From: an uncultured Blautia sp.
Lineage (GTDB): Bacteria > Bacillota > Clostridia > Lachnospirales > Lachnospiraceae
Assembly (NCBI RefSeq): GCF_947654165.1
Contig: NZ_CANTKB010000009.1
Coordinates: forward strand, 62,001-126,000
DNA: 64,000 nucleotides
Direction of reading: 5' to 3'
Positions within the stretch are counted from its first letter, which is position 1. Every line of letters starts with the position of its first letter. Positions 61,555-64,000 of this stretch are shown piece after piece. Made by a program: the position numbers and the translations under genes. Under the pieces are notes generated by a model that did not search any database, had not been told where the DNA came from, and saw only the letters and a program-made list of their open reading frames with translations.

Positions 61555-63198
61555 TTATTCTGCAAGTGTTTCAAAAAAAAGTTTCAGATCATCTTCTACA
61601 GTACTAATTCCTGAAATGCCAAAGTTTTCTACCAAGACCTTAGCTACATTAGGACTAAGAAATGCCGGGAGAGTAGGACCGAGATGGATGTTCTTTACAC
61701 CAAGATACAAAAGCGCTAACAGAACGATAACAGCTTTCTGTTCATACCATGCGATGTTGTAAATGATAGGCAGGTCGTTGATATCGTCCAGACCAAAAAC
61801 TTCTTTAAGTTTTAATGCAATGACAGCAAGAGAATACGAGTCGTTGCACTGTCCGGCATCTAGAACACGTGGAATACCATTGATGTCGCCTAAAGGCAAT
61901 TTGTTATACTTATATTTCGCACATCCAGCTGTCAGGATCACGGTATCCTTCGGCAGTGCCTTGGCAAATTCAGTATAATATTCCCGGTTCTTGGCTCGAC
62001 CATCACAGCCTGCCATAACTACAAACTTTTTGATCGCGCCGCTTTTTACTGCCTCAACAACCTGATCTGCAAGAGCCAAAACCTGTGCATGTGCAAATCC
62101 GCCGATGAGCTCTCCCGTTTCAATTTCGGTTGGTGCAGAGCATTTTTGGGCGTGTTCAATGATAGTGGAAAAGTCCTTCTGCTCCCCGATTTCTCCCGGA
62201 ATATGGGTGCATCCTGGATATCCGGCTGCGCCGGTGGTGTAGAGTCTGTCCTTGTAGCTGTCCTTGGGCGGAACGATGCAGTTGGTTGTCATCAGGATAG
62301 GACCGTTGAAAGATTCAAATTCCTCCTTCTGTTTCCACCACGCATTACCATAGTTACCGATAAAGTTGGGATACTTTTTGAATGCTGGGTAATAATGAGC
62401 GGGAAGCATCTCGGAATGGGTATAAACATCCACACCAGTTCCTTGTGTCTGCTCCAGCACCATTTCCAGATCTCGCAAGTCGTGACCGGAAACCAGAATA
62501 CCGGGATTTTTTCCAACGCCAATGTTTACCTTTGTGATCTCGGGATTTCCATAGGCTTCCGTGTTGGCCTTGTCCAGCAAAGCCATACCGGATACACCAT
62601 GTTTTCCGGTTTCCATTGTCAGGGCAATCAAGTCCTCTATGTTGAGATTATCATCCAGTGTAGCAGCCAGCGCCTGCTGAAGGAAAGTGTCCACCTCACT
62701 GTCATCCTTCAACAGCACATTTGCGTGCTTGGAGTATGCAGACAATCCCTTCAGACCGTAGGTGATCAGTTCTCGCAGAGAACGGATATCTTCATTTTTT
62801 GTGGAAAGTACGCCGACTGTTTGGGCCTTTTCTTCCCAGTTGCTGGAGCCATTCCATTTTGCTGCTTCTGGCAGGACAGAAGGATCTGTGATTTGCGCCA
62901 ACAGTACCTCTTTTTCTGTCAGTGTGGCACGGATTCTCGCTTCAATGCTCTCTTTGTCAAAATTTGCATTGGTGATAGTAGTGAATAAGTTTAAAGTAAT
63001 CAGATGATTGATTTCTGCAGACACCTGTTTGCCTTCCTGACGTAGTGCAGTTGTGACAGCCGAAATTCCTTTTGTGACATAGACCAGCAAATCCTGCATG
63101 GCTGCTACATCAGGTTTCTTTCCACACACACCAGACATGGTACAGCCTTTGCACCCAGCGGTTTCCTGACATTGATAGCAAAACATTTTTTGTTCCAT
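61555..63198 (-). CDS. hcp: Hybrid cluster protein (hydroxylamine reductase)
   Basis: The 547-residue Hcp has the N-terminal Cys motif Cx2Cx8Cx5C (Cys7, Cys10, Cys19, Cys25) for the [4Fe-4S] cluster and the hybrid-cluster ligand regions GVSGMALLDKANTEAYG, VSGHDLRDLEM, MTTNCIVPP, GYPGCTHI and LDAGQCNDSYS. The family reduces hydroxylamine and nitric oxide and takes part in NO stress and S-nitrosation. AGGAGG lies before the ATG. It is third in a cupin-ferredoxin-hcp operon. The IS256 right end lies only 15 bases past its stop. Confidence 0.96.
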   Translation of the reverse strand: MEQKMFCYQCQETAGCKGCTMSGVCGKKPDVAAMQDLLVYVTKGISAVTTALRQEGKQVSAEINHLITLNLFTTITNANFDKESIEARIRATLTEKEVLLAQITDPSVLPEAAKWNGSSNWEEKAQTVGVLSTKNEDIRSLRELITYGLKGLSAYSKHANVLLKDDSEVDTFLQQALAATLDDNLNIEDLIALTMETGKHGVSGMALLDKANTEAYGNPEITKVNIGVGKNPGILVSGHDLRDLEMVLEQTQGTGVDVYTHSEMLPAHYYPAFKKYPNFIGNYGNAWWKQKEEFESFNGPILMTTNCIVPPKDSYKDRLYTTGAAGYPGCTHIPGEIGEQKDFSTIIEHAQKCSAPTEIETGELIGGFAHAQVLALADQVVEAVKSGAIKKFVVMAGCDGRAKNREYYTEFAKALPKDTVILTAGCAKYKYNKLPLGDINGIPRVLDAGQCNDSYSLAVIALKLKEVFGLDDINDLPIIYNIAWYEQKAVIVLLALLYLGVKNIHLGPTLPAFLSPNVAKVLVENFGISGISTVEDDLKLFFETLAE

Positions 63199-63287
63199 AA
63201 TAGACCTCCTAAAAGTTATTAAATAAAGTTATTTGATTTTCGTTTATGTGGTTGCCGTATAATCTGAAAAAGATAAATGTATTTAAA

Positions 63288-63479
63288 TTAATCGTTCCAA
63301 ACGATTGCAGACACAGGACACGAATCAATAGCCTCTTGTACGAAATCTTGATTTTCATTGGTTGACGGTTGATAAGCCTCTGCTTTTCCATGTTCATTTA
63401 TGCGGAAAACTTCGTCACAGACACCACAGCAAAGTCCGCAACCAATACAGAGATCCTGTTCTACTCTTGCAGATTTCAT
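63288..63479 (-). CDS. Small 4Fe-4S ferredoxin
   Basis: The 63-residue ferredoxin has a first motif CIGCGLCCGVC and a lone CPVS near the C-terminus, giving one [4Fe-4S] cluster with a spare Cys (monocluster ferredoxin). AGGAGG lies before the ATG. Its place just before hcp suggests it is the electron donor to Hcp, in the role that the reductase Hcr plays in enterobacteria. Confidence 0.9.
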   Translation of the reverse strand: MKSARVEQDLCIGCGLCCGVCDEVFRINEHGKAEAYQPSTNENQDFVQEAIDSCPVSAIVWND

Positions 63480-63513
63480 AAAATCACCTCCTGATTATGG
63501 GAATTGAATTTCA

Positions 63514-63846
63514 TTAAAATACAACGATTAAAAGCATTTTAAATGCTTCTTGTCCATATACTGCATGAGGGTGTCCAGCAGGCATAATGATGGATTCCCC
63601 TTCGTGTAACAGATACTCAGTACCGTCGATAGTGATTTTTCCAACACCATCCAAGCAGGTAACAAAAGCATCTCCATCTGACGCATGAGTGCTGATTTCC
63701 TCACCTTTTGCGAATGAGAACAAGGTAATACTTACTGCTGGATTTTGTGTCAGTGTTTTACTGACAACTTGCCCATCCTGATAAGAAATCTGTTCTTTTA
63801 GTGTTAATACTTCTGCTTGTGAAATATTTTTCATTTTTATACTCAC
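63514..63846 (-). CDS. Cupin-domain protein
   Basis: The 110-residue single-cupin protein has a first motif (GEEISTHASDGDAFVTCLDG) and a second motif (EGESIIMPAGHPHAVYG), with His residues as possible metal ligands. It starts at GTG 63846, supported by AGGAGG at 63855-63860. Such small cupins are often next to hcp in clostridia; a sensor or small-molecule binding role is inferred. Confidence 0.85.
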   Translation of the reverse strand: MSIKMKNISQAEVLTLKEQISYQDGQVVSKTLTQNPAVSITLFSFAKGEEISTHASDGDAFVTCLDGVGKITIDGTEYLLHEGESIIMPAGHPHAVYGQEAFKMLLIVVF

Positions 63847-63915
63847 AATAATCGCCTCCTATCATGTGTTTTTATTTTGTGCTGTTGGATGTATTTCCTG
63901 AATCCAAATGTAAGA

Positions 63916-64000
63916 TTAATCCAGAATCTTACCGTCAACAGAGATGGTGATGACCTGCCAAGGGATAAATTTTCCGCTTGCTTGTAACGCTTTTTTTGCG
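63916..64000 (-). CDS. C-terminal end of an unidentified protein
   Basis: An open minus-strand frame enters from the window edge and ends at a TAA (63916-63918); the last visible residues include GKFIPWQVITISVDGKILD. It has no stop in 27 codons and a protein-like composition. It is probably the gene preceding the cupin in the same direction. I do not recognise the family. Confidence 0.5.
   Translation of the reverse strand, partial: AKKALQASGKFIPWQVITISVDGKILD

Overview
The window looks like a chromosome segment of a gut-type anaerobic Firmicute, most likely Lachnospiraceae (Blautia / Ruminococcus gnavus-like). The signs are a single-chain pyruvate:ferredoxin oxidoreductase with a neighbouring Rrf2 regulator, hybrid cluster protein with a ferredoxin, a GlgC/GlgD pair, DUF5688 and Rpn-type proteins, choline-binding-type wall repeats, AraC-controlled sugar loci, strong AGGAGG ribosome binding sites and consensus sigma-A promoters. 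The assignment rests on gene content only.

Layout. 1-6.0 kb: the tail of an AAA ATPase, a short VanZ-like protein, a nucleoside phosphorylase and a minus-strand moxR-DUF58-transglutaminase operon. 6.1-15.5 kb: core genes (DAHP synthase, topoisomerase III, citrate synthase, a YqeG-type HAD phosphatase, EF-P), a DUF5688 protein, tRNA-Arg(CCG), an SH3 membrane protein and a wall-repeat protein. 15.8-24.6 kb: an AT-rich accessory islet holding an AraC regulator, a sulfatase and a sugar ABC transporter without its own ATPase. It is bracketed by a decayed IS1182-type element and a 584-bp internally deleted IS with a 7-bp target duplication. 25-34.9 kb: an Rpn-type nuclease, RluF, LigA, cardiolipin synthase, MetA (acetyl-CoA type by its Glu111), two GNATs and a MarR-MATE operon with a clear double operator. 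35-38.7 kb: uxuB/uxuA hexuronate genes with a divergent AraC regulator. 39-48.9 kb: a PD-(D/E)XK-like orphan, an ABC-F protein, Rrf2, NifJ, a zinc phospholipase C-like protein, a UMF1-type transporter and an AraC regulator. 49-56.6 kb: oligo-1,6-glucosidase, glgC-glgD, a broken GGDEF/EAL gene and guaB. 61.5-64 kb: a minus-strand cupin-ferredoxin-hcp operon.

The most striking structure lies at 56.65-61.54 kb. A degenerate IS256-family element has been split by a complete recombinase-in-trio (RIT) element. The RIT element has three overlapping tyrosine recombinase genes between 92-bp near-perfect inverted repeats, each containing its own hairpin. Direct CACGAC copies at the two junctions allow the integration event to be reconstructed: removing one copy plus everything between the copies rejoins the IS256 transposase codons. 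The same reconstruction predicts a circular intermediate whose junction is a palindrome of about 200 bp. Two of the three recombinases carry a non-His residue in the usual HxxR box.
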